Part shown: one piece after another, positions 1-7,758 of the stretch | Numbering within the stretch: position 1 is the stretch's first letter | Layout of the letters: each line of letters starts with the position of its first letter | Source of the DNA: DASXTS01 sp036505275 | GTDB taxonomy: Bacteria; Actinomycetota; Actinomycetes; Mycobacteriales; Pseudonocardiaceae | DNA length: 40,152 bases | Reading direction: 5' to 3' | Assembly: GCA_036505275.1 (NCBI GenBank) | Contig: DASXTS010000266.1 | Span: 1-40,152, forward strand | The notes under the pieces: model-generated | What the model was told of the DNA's origin: nothing | Database searches by the model: none | Seen by the model: the letters and a program-made list of their open reading frames with translations, nothing else | Made by a program: the position numbers and the translations under genes

Positions 1-8
1 GAGGTCCC

Positions 9-1484
9 ATGTCCCGATCATCGGCCAGAACGGCGCTACGCGCGGCCGGCGCCGCCGTGGCCATAGCCGCCATGACAGCAGCCGCCATGACAGCAGCCGG
101 GGGAATGGCGCTCAGCGAGGCCGCCATGGCAAGCGGTCCGCCGCAGAACTACCTCGTGCTCGCGCCCCGGGGTGAGGGTGTGGCGAACGCCATCGCTCGG
201 GTACAGGCCACCGGCGGCACGGTGCTCGCCAGTTACGATCAGATCGGCGTGCTGGTGGCGCGCTCGGACCGCACCAACTTCGCCACCGCGGTCGTCGGTT
301 CCGGCGTGCAGAGCGCGGCTGCGACAACCGGCTTCGGCACCCCGGTCCAAGGCGCCGAGGAGGCCACCGTCGATGGCCCGACCCCGGACCCGGCCACCAC
401 CGGCGAGCCGCTGTGGTCGCGGCAATGGGACATGCGGGCGATCCATGTCGCCGAGGCGCATTCGGTGACCATCGGCAGCCCCGACGTGGTGGTCGGCGTG
501 CTCGACTCCGGCATCGACGGCGCGCACCCCGACCTGGCCTCACAGGTCGACCATTCGCTGTCGGCGTCCTGCGTGGGTGGCGTGGTGGACACCTCCTACG
601 CGGCGTGGCAGCCGAGCGCCATAGACCACGGCACGCACGTGGCCGGCACCATCGGCGCCGCGCGTAATGGCGTCGGCATCGTCGGAGTGGCGCCCGGGGT
701 GCGGCTTGCCTCCGTGAAGGTGGTCACCGACGCTGGGTTCATCTACCCAGAGGCGGCGGTGTGCGGGTACATGTGGGCCGCCCAGCACGGGTTCGACATC
801 ACCAACAACAGCTACTTCATCGACCCCTGGAACTTCAACTGCCGCAACGACGTGCGACAGCGCCCGATCTGGGCCGCCGTGCAGCGCGCGTTGCGCTATG
901 CGTCCAGCCAGGGCGTGCTGACCGTCGCGTCGGCCGGCAACAGCCAGACCGACCTGCAGCACAAGTACGTCGACACCAGCAGCCCCAACGACGGCTCGTC
1001 GCCGCCGGAGGAGCGACTGATCAACGGCGCGTGCGTGGACCTGCCGGCGGAGGCACCCGGCGTGCTCACGGTGTCGGCCACCGGGCCGACCGGGCTGCAC
1101 TCGTTCTACTCGAGCTACGGCCTCGGCGTGGTCGAGGTCGCGGCGCCGGGCGGGGACAGCCGGGTTCCGGGCACCGAGCCCAACGGTCGGGTGTACTCCA
1201 CGGTCTGGCCCGGCAACGGGTACGGCTACAAGCAGGGCACCTCAATGGCCGCCCCGCACGTCAGTGGTGTCGCGGCCCTGGTGCGCAGCCGGTACCCGGA
1301 CATGTCGCCGGCCACCGTCACGGCGCTGCTGGAGCGCACCGCCGACGCGACCGCGTGCCCCGCGGGCGGCGCGTACACGCCACCGGGTTCCGGGGTGGTG
1401 ACCCATTACTGCTACGGCAGCACGGCAAACAACGGTTTCTACGGATTCGGCGAGGTCAACGCCTATCGGGCCGTGACAGGCTGA
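9..1484 (+). CDS. Secreted subtilisin-like serine protease (peptidase S8)
   Basis: This 491-residue protein is a subtilase exported to the cell surface or medium. An Ala-rich hydrophobic signal segment covers roughly residues 8-42, and residues 48-120 look like an I9-type propeptide that would be removed on maturation. The catalytic triad is complete: Asp166 in VLDSGIDG, His207 in DHGTHVAG and Ser412 in GTSMAAPHVSG. Asn311 in SAGNS supplies the oxyanion hole. Several cysteines in the catalytic domain suggest disulfides, as expected outside the cell. The ATG follows GAGG at the window edge, so the promoter lies outside the window. A hairpin terminator follows 25 bp after the stop, so the gene is probably the last or only one of its unit. 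The substrate cannot be told from sequence. Confidence 0.93.
   Translation: MSRSSARTALRAAGAAVAIAAMTAAAMTAAGGMALSEAAMASGPPQNYLVLAPRGEGVANAIARVQATGGTVLASYDQIGVLVARSDRTNFATAVVGSGVQSAAATTGFGTPVQGAEEATVDGPTPDPATTGEPLWSRQWDMRAIHVAEAHSVTIGSPDVVVGVLDSGIDGAHPDLASQVDHSLSASCVGGVVDTSYAAWQPSAIDHGTHVAGTIGAARNGVGIVGVAPGVRLASVKVVTDAGFIYPEAAVCGYMWAAQHGFDITNNSYFIDPWNFNCRNDVRQRPIWAAVQRALRYASSQGVLTVASAGNSQTDLQHKYVDTSSPNDGSSPPEERLINGACVDLPAEAPGVLTVSATGPTGLHSFYSSYGLGVVEVAAPGGDSRVPGTEPNGRVYSTVWPGNGYGYKQGTSMAAPHVSGVAALVRSRYPDMSPATVTALLERTADATACPAGGAYTPPGSGVVTHYCYGSTANNGFYGFGEVNAYRAVTG
69..98 (+). repeat. 15-bp tandem duplication in the protease signal peptide
   Basis: Two exact copies of gccatgacagcagcc (69-83 and 84-98) encode AMTAA twice in the hydrophobic part of the signal sequence. 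The period is a multiple of three, so the frame is kept. Confidence 0.85.
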
Positions 1485-1508
1485 CCGAGGAACTGCGACC
1501 GGCGATCG

Positions 1509-1543
1509 GGGCCGGCTGCCCATTGGCGGCGGCCGGCCCTTTT
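1509..1543 (+). terminator. Rho-independent-like terminator after the protease gene
   Basis: A perfect 8-bp GC stem (GGGCCGGC 1509-1516 with GCCGGCCC 1532-1539) and a 15-nt loop are followed by TTTT (1540-1543) and a further T-rich stretch. The position just downstream of the protease stop fits a transcription terminator. Confidence 0.7.
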
Positions 1544-1585
1544 CGTTTCCTGGCTTCCGGCAGAATTGAATCCCTGGCCATGCCG

Positions 1586-1648
1586 GCGTGAACGCGACAC
1601 CAGTCCGGTCACCACCCCCGCCGAACCGGACTCCTGTCGCGTTCACGC
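1586..1648. repeat. Interrupted palindrome, copy 1 of a dispersed element
   Basis: The left arm (1586-1609) and right arm (1625-1648) are complementary over 24 positions except for a 2-nt CC/CC internal mismatch. The 14-bp outer stem contains cgtgaacgcgaca, the 8-bp inner stem is agtccggt/accggact, and the loop is 15 nt. A closely similar structure with the same outer and inner words occurs at 26044-26105, so this is a repeated element and not a chance hairpin. Its lack of a T-run and its outer/inner stem layout differ from the terminator just upstream. Confidence 0.75.
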
Positions 1649-1845
1649 GCGCTGGGCAGCTCCGGTCGGCGCTCCCCAAGTGCCGATAATTGACATTATG
1701 TCAACTGGTGTTCACAGGACCCGGCCATCGAGACACCGGCCGCATCCTCCCCCGAGGCCAGGCGACATCAGACGCTGCTCGTGACCAACGACGGCTCGCG
1801 TCAGGTCGAGGTCGTCGCGCTGGCCGGCCTGCCGTAGCCCGCCGG
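1649..1845 (+). other. Intergenic stretch with a palindrome and a possible coding remnant
   Basis: No convincing gene is present. TTGACA-TTA-TGTCAA at 1690-1704 is a symmetric operator-like site. Downstream, the frame ending at the TAG at 1835-1837 stays open for about 47 codons and ends with residues resembling LVTNDGSRQVEVVALAGLP. It has no ATG and no ribosome site. It could be the tail of a decayed gene, but it is too short to assign. Confidence 0.25.
1690..1704. promoter_or_regulatory. Perfect inverted repeat TTGACA-TTA-TGTCAA
   Basis: Two 6-bp half-sites are separated by 3 bp in an AT-richer patch of otherwise very GC-rich sequence. This looks like a dimeric-regulator operator, but no intact gene begins directly next to it on the plus strand. 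The SnoaL-like gene starts far away at 2286. Its function is unknown. Confidence 0.3.
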
Positions 1846-2286
1846 CTACCGCCCGCCGGTGAGCGCAGCGACCAGGTCCTCGGTCCGCCCGAAGATGCGC
1901 GCGATCGCCAGCGGATCCATGTAGTCGTCGTAAGACACGATCTTCCCGTCCCGTACCCGGATCACGCCGAGGGCCCGCACCCGGTACGGCTCGCCGGTCA
2001 CCCGGGAGGTGCCGTGGTGCTCGATCTCGGCGACCACCACCTCGGGGTCGTCGGTGTCGCGCACCCGGACCTGCACCTCGGCCATCTCGATCAGCTCCCG
2101 GCGCGCCGCCGACGCGGCGTGGTAGGCGCGGATCGCCTCCCTGCCGATCAGCTCCGGCGGCTGGCCCGGCGCCGGGAACGGGTAAGTCAGCACGCCGTCC
2201 TCGGCGAACAGATCGGCGAACACCACTCCCTCGCCGGCCACCATCCGCCGGACCTGCTCGACAACCTCACGCGGTGTCATGGACAC
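1846..2286 (-). CDS. SnoaL-like / NTF2-fold protein
   Basis: This 146-residue protein has the length and pattern of the SnoaL-like (NTF2 fold) family: an N-terminal helix pair, an FAEDGVLTYPF strand segment, and a C-terminal section with IRVRDGKIVSYDDYMDP that is typical of these cone-shaped barrels. Members range from polyketide cyclases to hydrolases, isomerases and non-enzymatic binding proteins, so the substrate cannot be named. The GTG at 2286 follows GGAGG with a 5-nt gap. An in-frame ATG two codons later (2280) is an alternative. The gene is divergent from a TetR regulator, and the 93 bp between them are the likely control region. Confidence 0.8.
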   Translation of the reverse strand: MSMTPREVVEQVRRMVAGEGVVFADLFAEDGVLTYPFPAPGQPPELIGREAIRAYHAASAARRELIEMAEVQVRVRDTDDPEVVVAEIEHHGTSRVTGEPYRVRALGVIRVRDGKIVSYDDYMDPLAIARIFGRTEDLVAALTGGR

Positions 2287-2349
2287 GGGAACCTCCTAGA
2301 ATCGGAACGATGAACCCGCTTCCACGATACGGAACGCACGCCCCGTTTG

Positions 2350-2370
2350 GCAACATGGTTCGCAACATGG
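2350..2370. promoter_or_regulatory. Direct repeat GCAACATGG x2 in the SnoaL/TetR divergent region
   Basis: GCAACATGG occurs at 2350-2358 and 2362-2370, exactly 12 bp apart, just before the TetR gene. A 12-bp spaced pair between divergent genes may be a binding site for the TetR protein. TetR sites are more often inverted repeats, so this is tentative. Confidence 0.3.
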
Positions 2371-2379
2371 ACGGCGACC

Positions 2380-2952
2380 GTGGCTGAGCGGCAGCTGCGG
2401 GCCGACGCCAGGCGCAACCGTGAGCGCGTGCTGGCCGCGGCCAGGGAGGCGTTTGCGGAGTCGGGCGTCGGCGTGCCACTGGACGAGATCGCGAGCCGGG
2501 CCGGCGTCGGCGCCGGCACGGTCTACCGGCACTTCCCCACCAAGGAGGCGCTGTTCGAGGCGGTCATGGTCGCGCGGGTGCAGGATCTGGTGGCAGACGC
2601 CCGCGCCAGGGTGTCCGCCGCGAACCCCGGTGAGGCGTTGTTCGGACTGCTGGCCAGGATCGGCGACGAGGCGGCGGCGAAGCGGGACGTCTCCGACGCG
2701 CTGGACGGCGCCGGCGTCGACCCGGATGGGGTGCTCGCCGGAATCATCGGCGAGCTGCACGCCGCGCTGGCCGCACTGCTGGCCAGGGCACAGCGGGACG
2801 GGTCGGTGCGTGCCGACGTCGGCCCCGGCGACCTGGTCGCCCTGCTCAAAGGCCTGCGCGCCACCGTCCGCGCCAGCGACGACCCCGGCCTACCGGCGCG
2901 GCTGCTCGCCGTGCTCAGCGACGGCCTGCGCCCACCAACGAGCAGCGGCTAG
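2380..2952 (+). CDS. TetR-family transcriptional regulator
   Basis: This is a dimeric DNA-binding repressor of about 190 residues, the usual TetR length. The N-terminal helix-turn-helix is clear: ERVLAAAREAFAESGVGV, then LDEIASRAGVGAGTVYRHFPTKEALF at about residues 12-54. The C-terminal half is the variable ligand-binding and dimer region. I start at the GTG at 2380 (MAERQLRAD), because the upstream TTG at 2347 adds residues unlike the family and has no ribosome site. Its divergent SnoaL-like neighbour is the likely target, together with its own gene. Its TAG stop overlaps the stop of the convergent DoxX gene by two bases. Confidence 0.88.
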   Translation: MAERQLRADARRNRERVLAAAREAFAESGVGVPLDEIASRAGVGAGTVYRHFPTKEALFEAVMVARVQDLVADARARVSAANPGEALFGLLARIGDEAAAKRDVSDALDGAGVDPDGVLAGIIGELHAALAALLARAQRDGSVRADVGPGDLVALLKGLRATVRASDDPGLPARLLAVLSDGLRPPTSSG

Positions 2953-3368
2953 TTGAGGCTGAACAGCGGGCCGGTAATGGTCAGGCCGAGGTCGTCACCG
3001 ACGTGGGCGAGCAGCGCGAAGAGCATCAGCGACGCGCCGGCCAGCGCCATGTCCTTCTGGAACTGGACCATCTCCAGCTGCCTGGCCTGCGGGTCGGTCT
3101 CCTTCCAGAACCCGTGCATGAGCACCGCGGTCGGCACCAGGAAGATGACCAGCAGCAGCGCGCCGAGGTCGAGCCAGACGCCGAACAGCACCATCAGTCC
3201 GCCGACCGCCAGCAGGGCCCCGCTGCCGAGCACCGCCAGCCTGGCCGCTGGCACACCCCTCGACTTGGTGTACCCCACCATCGCCTCGGTCTGCGTGAAG
3301 TGACCGAAGGCGGAGCCGAGGAACAGCGCGCAGAACACGATCCGGCCGATGAGCACGAGCACGTCCAT
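2949..3368 (-). CDS. DoxX-family integral membrane protein
   Basis: This is a 139-residue protein with about four hydrophobic segments. It starts with VLIGRIVFCALFLGSAFGHF and carries the YTKSRGVPAARLAVLGSG stretch typical of DoxX/DoxD-like membrane proteins. In mycobacteria such proteins take part in membrane oxidoreductase assemblies linked to thiol stress, but many remain without a role. The ATG at 3368 follows AGGGAG at about 7 nt. It converges on the TetR gene, and the two stop codons overlap, which leaves no room for a terminator between them. Confidence 0.85.
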   Translation of the reverse strand: MDVLVLIGRIVFCALFLGSAFGHFTQTEAMVGYTKSRGVPAARLAVLGSGALLAVGGLMVLFGVWLDLGALLLVIFLVPTAVLMHGFWKETDPQARQLEMVQFQKDMALAGASLMLFALLAHVGDDLGLTITGPLFSLN

Positions 3369-3667
3369 TGTCGCTCCCTGTAACGCGGGGGTTGCCCTTC
3401 TAGGTGGCCCCTCATATACACCCGCGGGAACAATCTTGAACGGTCAACCATTCCATCGATTGCAGATCGTCACAAATTCACCACGGGCGCAGGGCCGTAC
3501 GGCCCAATGTGATGATGCGCTGGCCGGCGCTGGCGAAATCCGATTGCCCGGGCGCCGCACGCCGGCCACACTGACCGCCGTTATGGAGAGCTGACATCTC
3601 ATCCACCCGCGACCGCGGCCGCCGGCCCGCGCGGGACCGCCTCCCGAACCTCAGACGGTGATGTGCG
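3369..3667. other. Intergenic region without a supported gene
   Basis: About 300 bp lie between the DoxX start and the remnant at 3668. The DoxX promoter should be near 3369-3480, where the sequence is relatively AT-rich. I see no RNA gene, repeat or convincing reading frame here. Confidence 0.4.
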
Positions 3668-3841
3668 ATGCAGCTCTCCCCCGCTCCCCTGCTGGCGCAC
3701 GAGCTGATCAAGATCTACCGCGGTCGCCGGGTGATCGACGGCGTGTCGCTGGCAGCGCCGGTATTGGACGGGCACCCGGCTGGAGCTGGCCGGCGGGCGG
3801 CCGGCGCGGCCCGATGCGGTGGCCTGAGGCGGCGTCCATGA
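3668..3841 (+). pseudogene. Remnant of an ABC-transporter ATPase N-terminus
   Basis: An ATG-started frame of 57 codons begins with about 28 residues matching the extreme N-terminus of an ABC ATP-binding protein: LLAHELIKIYRGRRVIDGVS, with Tyr17 at the adenine-stacking (A-loop) position. It then turns into unrelated Gly/Ala/Arg-rich sequence before any Walker A motif. In another frame the same stretch reads RYWTGTRLELAGGRPARPDA and ends at a TGA at 3824-3826, as if the tail of a second gene had been joined here. I read this as a deletion scar fusing two gene fragments. The similarity is short, so this is only a suggestion. Confidence 0.35.
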
Positions 3842-3873
3842 GGCCACCACGGTTGGTCTAGCGTCCAGGTTCC

Positions 3874-5313
3874 GTGCGCTACCTCGATGACGCCCAGCGA
3901 CGGCACGACCTGACCTACGACGACGTGTTCCTCGTGCCGACCCGCTCGGCCGTCGGCTCCCGGTTCGACGTCGACCTGTCCACCGTGGACGGGTCGGGCA
4001 CCACGATCCCGGTGGTGGTGGCCAACATGACGGCCGTGGCCGGGCGCCGGATGGCCGAGACGGTGGCCCGGCGCGGCGGCCTGGTGGTGCTGCCGCAGGA
4101 CCTCGACCCGGCCGTGGTGGCCGAGACGGTGGGCTGGGTGAAGTCGCGGCATCTTGTGCTGGACACTGCCCTGGTCCTCTCCCCCGCCGCCGCGGTCGCC
4201 GACGCGGTCAACCTGCTGCCCAAGCGCGCGCACGGCGCCGTCGTTGTGGTGGACCAGGCGCACTGCCCGATCGGCCTGGTCGGCCCGGACGAGTGCGGCG
4301 GCGTGGACCGGTTCGCCAGGCTGGCCGACGTCGCCGATCCGGACCTCGTCGTGGTACCGGCGGACGCCGCCCCCCGCGAGGTGTTCGAGCGGCTGCACCG
4401 CGGCCATCGAACCCTGGCCGTGGCCGTGGACGGCGACGGCCGGCTGGTCGGCGTGCTCACCCGCACCGGTGCACTGCGCGCCGAGCTGTACCGGCCGGCC
4501 GTGGACGGCGACGGCCTGCTGCGGGTCGGCGCCGCGGTCGGGGTGAACGGCGACGTGGCCGCCAAGGCGGCCGCGGTGCTGAGCGCCGGCGTGGACCTGC
4601 TGGTGGTCGACACCGCGCACGGGCACCAGCAGAAGATGCTGGACGCGCTGGCCGCGGTCCGCTCGGTGGCGCCGGCCGTGCCCGTGGTCGCCGGCAACGT
4701 GGTCTCCGCCGAGGGCGTGCGCGACCTGGTCGCCGCCGGCGCGGACATCGTCAAGGTCGGCGTCGGCCCGGGGGCCATGTGCACCACCCGGATGATGACG
4801 GGCGTCGGCCGCCCGCAGTTCTCCGCAGTGCACGAGTGCGCTGCCGCGGCCGCCGAACTCGGCGCGCACATATGGGCCGACGGCGGCGTCCGGCACCCGC
4901 GGGATGTGGCGCTCGCGCTGGCCGCCGGCGCGGCCAACGTCATGATCGGCTCATGGTTCGCCGGCACCCTCGAGTCGCCCGGCGACCTGCACCACGACGA
5001 GAGCGGCCGGCCGTACAAGGAGTCGTTCGGGATGGCCAGCAAGCGGGCCGTCGCGGCGCGCACCCGCACCGACGACGCATTCGACCGGGCCCGCAAGGCG
5101 CTGTTCGAGGAGGGCATCTCGACCTCCCGGATGTACCTCGACCCGGACCGGCCCAGCGTCGAGGACCTGCTCGACCACATCTGCGCCGGGGTGCGCAGCG
5201 CCTGCACCTACGCTGGCGCGGCCAGCATCGCCGAGCTGCACGAGCGCGCGGTGATCGGGGTGCAGTCCACGGCCGGCTTCGCGGAGGGCCGGCCGCTGCC
5301 GACCGGCTGGTGA
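3874..5313 (+). CDS. guaB1: GuaB1-family IMP dehydrogenase-related protein (GMP reductase type)
   Basis: This 479-residue TIM-barrel enzyme belongs to the actinobacterial GuaB1 branch of the IMPDH/GMPR family. It opens with LTYDDVFLVPTRS as IMPDHs do. A CBS-pair insertion occupies about residues 90-210, and the catalytic Cys303 lies in GPGAMCTTRM of the active-site loop. GuaB1 of Mycobacterium smegmatis has been shown to be a CBS-containing GMP reductase that converts GMP to IMP with NADPH. The same purine-salvage role is inferred here. The start is the GTG at 3874 (MRYLDD). It stands alone between the remnant zone and the convergent USP gene. In M. tuberculosis the equivalent gene also lies near two CNNM genes. 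Confidence 0.9.
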   Translation: MRYLDDAQRRHDLTYDDVFLVPTRSAVGSRFDVDLSTVDGSGTTIPVVVANMTAVAGRRMAETVARRGGLVVLPQDLDPAVVAETVGWVKSRHLVLDTALVLSPAAAVADAVNLLPKRAHGAVVVVDQAHCPIGLVGPDECGGVDRFARLADVADPDLVVVPADAAPREVFERLHRGHRTLAVAVDGDGRLVGVLTRTGALRAELYRPAVDGDGLLRVGAAVGVNGDVAAKAAAVLSAGVDLLVVDTAHGHQQKMLDALAAVRSVAPAVPVVAGNVVSAEGVRDLVAAGADIVKVGVGPGAMCTTRMMTGVGRPQFSAVHECAAAAAELGAHIWADGGVRHPRDVALALAAGAANVMIGSWFAGTLESPGDLHHDESGRPYKESFGMASKRAVAARTRTDDAFDRARKALFEEGISTSRMYLDPDRPSVEDLLDHICAGVRSACTYAGAASIAELHERAVIGVQSTAGFAEGRPLPTGW

Positions 5314-5329
5314 TGCTCGGCGGTGGTCG

Positions 5330-5863
5330 TCAGCTGCGCGCGCCGGGGGTCCGGGCGCGGGGTACGGCGCCGTACATGGGCGGGGAGGGCTCCGCGCGCA
5401 GCCGGGCGGATGGCACCACGGTGACCGGGCACCAGGCGTGCCGCAGCACGTACCGGGTGGTCGAGCCGAGGGTGGGTGTGAGCAGGCCGGGCAGTCCGCC
5501 GCTGCCGGTGGCGCCGACCACCAGCTGCGCGCCGTCCTTGGACAGCTCGACGAGCACCGCGCCAGGGTCGCCGCGGGCGACGAACTGACTGACCACGTTC
5601 CTGCCGATGGGCACCCAGGTGGCCGCGGCCGCCAATGACTCGTGCACCCGGTCGCGCGCCGCCTGCTCGGTCATGGCCCGCTCGCGCACCACCCGCTGGC
5701 CGTAGCACGGCTCGTGCGCCAGCTCATCGGGCAGCCACGCGTGCACCACGCACACCGCGAGACCGGCGACCTGCGCCTGCCGCAGGGCCCATGCCAACGC
5801 CGTGGTCGAGTCCACCGAGCTATCAACACCGACCACGACCGCACCGTGCGACCCCGGGACCAC
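5330..5863 (-). CDS. Universal stress protein (UspA family)
   Basis: This is a cytosolic single-domain USP of 177 residues. GAVVVGVDSSVDSTTALAW is the first strand with the ATP-phosphate contact region, and GATGSGGLPG begins the nucleotide loop near the C-terminus. The usual ATP loop is G-2x-G-9x-G(S/T). Here 12 residues separate the second and third glycine positions because of an extra TPT-like insertion, so nucleotide binding may be altered. I start at the GTG at 5863, with GGAGGT seven bases upstream, not at the longer in-frame extension. It is divergent from the GAF histidine kinase, with a degenerate DevR-type box in between. That fits a dormancy or redox-stress role, since USP genes are common DevR targets. 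Confidence 0.87.
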   Translation of the reverse strand: MVPGSHGAVVVGVDSSVDSTTALAWALRQAQVAGLAVCVVHAWLPDELAHEPCYGQRVVRERAMTEQAARDRVHESLAAAATWVPIGRNVVSQFVARGDPGAVLVELSKDGAQLVVGATGSGGLPGLLTPTLGSTTRYVLRHAWCPVTVVPSARLRAEPSPPMYGAVPRARTPGARS

Positions 5864-5919
5864 GCTTCCACCTCCGAGCTTTCCGCGCCGCTCAGACTGG
5901 CAACCCAGCACACCGGGCA

Positions 5920-5939
5920 ACATGGCCGAAAGTCCCGTC
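5920..5939. promoter_or_regulatory. Degenerate DevR/DosR-type box between USP and kinase genes
   Basis: The 20-bp window contains GG-C-(3 nt)-AAAGTCCCG, with the half-site AAAGTCCC at 5929-5936. Against the published palindrome TTSGGGACTWWAGTCCCSAA, one half matches well and the other only partly. It lies between divergent USP and DevS-like genes, where a DevR dimer would be expected. The match is by eye and incomplete. Confidence 0.4.
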
Positions 5940-5980
5940 TCGGCTACCCGCGGTTCGACAGCCGTGACACCCTGGCACCC

Positions 5981-7741
5981 GTGTCCGCGGAGTCGACTGA
6001 TCAACCCCGGTGGCAGCCGCCATCGGAGGTGCAGCTGTCCGGGCTGCGGCTGGACGACCTACTTGCCGAGGTGCAGGGCCGGCTGGCCGATGTCGCCGGT
6101 GCCCGCGACCGGTTGCGCGGCCTGCTGGACGCTGTGCTCGTCGTCGCGTCCGGTCTGGAGCTGGAGGCCATGCTCGGGCGGATCTGCTCGGCGGCCGCCG
6201 AGCTGGTGGAGGCCAGGTACGGGGCGCTCGGCGTGCTCAACGAGCGCGGCGGGCTCGGCGACTTCGTATACGCGGGCATCGACACCAACGGCCGGGCCAA
6301 GGTCTTGCGGGAGCCGGACGGCCTCGGGCTGCTCGGCACCCTGATCGAGGACCCGCGGCCGCTGCTGCGCGCCGATCTGTCCCGGCATCCGGCGTCGGTC
6401 GGCAAGCAGGACGGCCAGCCGGACGGCCAGCCGGACGGGCGGCCACTGGTGCCCAGCTTCCTCGGCGTGCCGATCCGGGTCCGGGACAAGGTGTTCGGCA
6501 ACCTCTACCTCACCGAGAAGCGTGGCGGCAGCCAGTTCACCGCCGATGACGAGGCGGTGGTGCAGGCGCTGGCCGCGGCCGCCGGGATGGCGATCGACAA
6601 CGCCCGGCTGTTCGAGGAGACCCGCCGCCGGCAGCGGTGGCTGGAGGCCACCGGCGAGATCACCACGGAGCTGCTGTCCGGGATCCAGCCGGAGGACGTG
6701 CTGCCGCTGGTCGCCATCAGCGCACTCGAGCTGGTCGGCGCGGACTGCACCGTGATCGCCCTGCCCTGCCCGGTGACCGACGACCTGCTGGTGGCCAGGG
6801 TGGCGGAAGGCGTTGACGCCGAGCTGATCAGCGGCATCGGGCTGCCGGCCACCGACTCGATCGCCGGCCAGGTGTTCCGCAGCGGCACGGCGCTGGCTTT
6901 CGCCGATCTCTCCGCGGTCCGGGAGGCCGGCCCGTTGGCCGCCACCGGGCGGTTCGGGCCGGCGCTGTTCGTGCCGCTCCGCGCCGGGGAGCAGGCCAAC
7001 GGCACCCTGATCGCGCTGCGCAGCCGGGGCGGCGAGCCGTTCCGGCCGGACCAGCTGCCGGTCGCGGTGTCCTTCGCCGACCAGGCCGCGCTGGCCCTGG
7101 AGTTCGCGGCCAAGCAGCGGGTACAGCGCGAGCTCGCGGTGCTCGCCGACCGCGACCGGATCGCCCGCGACCTGCACGATCACGTCATCCAGCGGCTGTT
7201 CGCCATCGGCCTGGTGATGCAGGGCGTGCAGCGGCAGCTGCCCACGACGGCGCTCGGTGAGCGGCTCGGCCGGGCCGTCGAGCAGCTCGACCACACCATC
7301 TCCGAGATCCGCACCACGATCCTCGAGCTGCACGCCACCGAGGGGCCGGACAGTGCGCAGAACGGCGGCCTCCGCCGGCGGCTGCTGTCCGCCATCACCG
7401 ACCTCACCTCCGAGGCCGAGCTCAAGCCGACCGTGCGGATGTCCGGACCGCTGGACACCATGGTCCCGGCCGCGGTCGCCGAACACGTCGAAGCCGTGCT
7501 TCGCGAGGCGGTGTCCAACGCCGTGCGGCATGCCAACGCCGACCGCCTGGTCGTCACGGTCGACGTCGCCGACGACATCACCGTCGAGGTGGTTGACGAC
7601 GGCGTCGGCATCCCGGCCCACGTTGGGCGCAGCGGGCTGCACAACGTCGCACACCGCGCCGAGGCCCTGGGCGGCGAGCTGCGGCTGGCCCGGGCCGGCG
7701 ACCACGGCACCCGGCTCACCTGGCGTGCGCCGCTGCCGTGA
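5981..7741 (+). CDS. Double-GAF sensor histidine kinase (DevS/DosT type)
   Basis: This protein of about 586 residues has the architecture of DevS/DosT redox sensors: a short N-terminus, GAF-1 (about 45-207), GAF-2 (about 220-375), a HisKA_3 dimerisation domain and an HATPase domain. The phosphoacceptor is His399 in ARDLHDHVIQRLF. REAVSNAVRHANA is the N box, VVDDGVGIP and GLHNVAHRAEALGG are nucleotide-binding motifs, and GTRLTW closes the fold. DevS GAF-1 binds haem and senses O2, NO and CO, but I cannot place a haem ligand here with confidence. The start chosen is the GTG at 5981. A longer frame exists but would cover the divergent USP promoter and start. The partner regulator lies convergently 17 bp after the stop. 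Confidence 0.88.
   Translation: MSAESTDQPRWQPPSEVQLSGLRLDDLLAEVQGRLADVAGARDRLRGLLDAVLVVASGLELEAMLGRICSAAAELVEARYGALGVLNERGGLGDFVYAGIDTNGRAKVLREPDGLGLLGTLIEDPRPLLRADLSRHPASVGKQDGQPDGQPDGRPLVPSFLGVPIRVRDKVFGNLYLTEKRGGSQFTADDEAVVQALAAAAGMAIDNARLFEETRRRQRWLEATGEITTELLSGIQPEDVLPLVAISALELVGADCTVIALPCPVTDDLLVARVAEGVDAELISGIGLPATDSIAGQVFRSGTALAFADLSAVREAGPLAATGRFGPALFVPLRAGEQANGTLIALRSRGGEPFRPDQLPVAVSFADQAALALEFAAKQRVQRELAVLADRDRIARDLHDHVIQRLFAIGLVMQGVQRQLPTTALGERLGRAVEQLDHTISEIRTTILELHATEGPDSAQNGGLRRRLLSAITDLTSEAELKPTVRMSGPLDTMVPAAVAEHVEAVLREAVSNAVRHANADRLVVTVDVADDITVEVVDDGVGIPAHVGRSGLHNVAHRAEALGGELRLARAGDHGTRLTWRAPLP
6410..6445 (+). repeat. 12-bp tandem repeat x3 in the kinase GAF-1 domain
   Basis: Units gacggccagccg at 6410-6421 and 6422-6433 are exact, followed by a diverged third unit. 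They encode DGQP-DGQP-DGRP, a loop insertion in GAF-1. Confidence 0.8.
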
Positions 7742-7758
7742 CCGCGCCCCTGGCGGCC

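Noticed and set aside
36..1100. Long open frames on the minus strand opposite the protease gene
   Set aside because: They are Arg/Gly/His-rich, with no ribosome site or family similarity. They mirror the third-position GC bias of the real plus-strand gene.
1586..1648. Simple intrinsic terminator
   Set aside because: No T-run follows, a better terminator already lies at 1509-1543, and a near-copy exists in a divergent promoter region.
4293..5588. Overlapping plus-strand frame inside guaB1
   Set aside because: The composition is almost entirely Arg, Gly and Ala. It is a frame shadow of guaB1 running on into the USP region.
5642..5980. N-terminal extension of the histidine kinase frame
   Set aside because: It would overlap the divergent USP gene and its ribosome site, and the residues do not resemble a sensor domain. 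The GTG at 5981 gives the normal DevS-like length.
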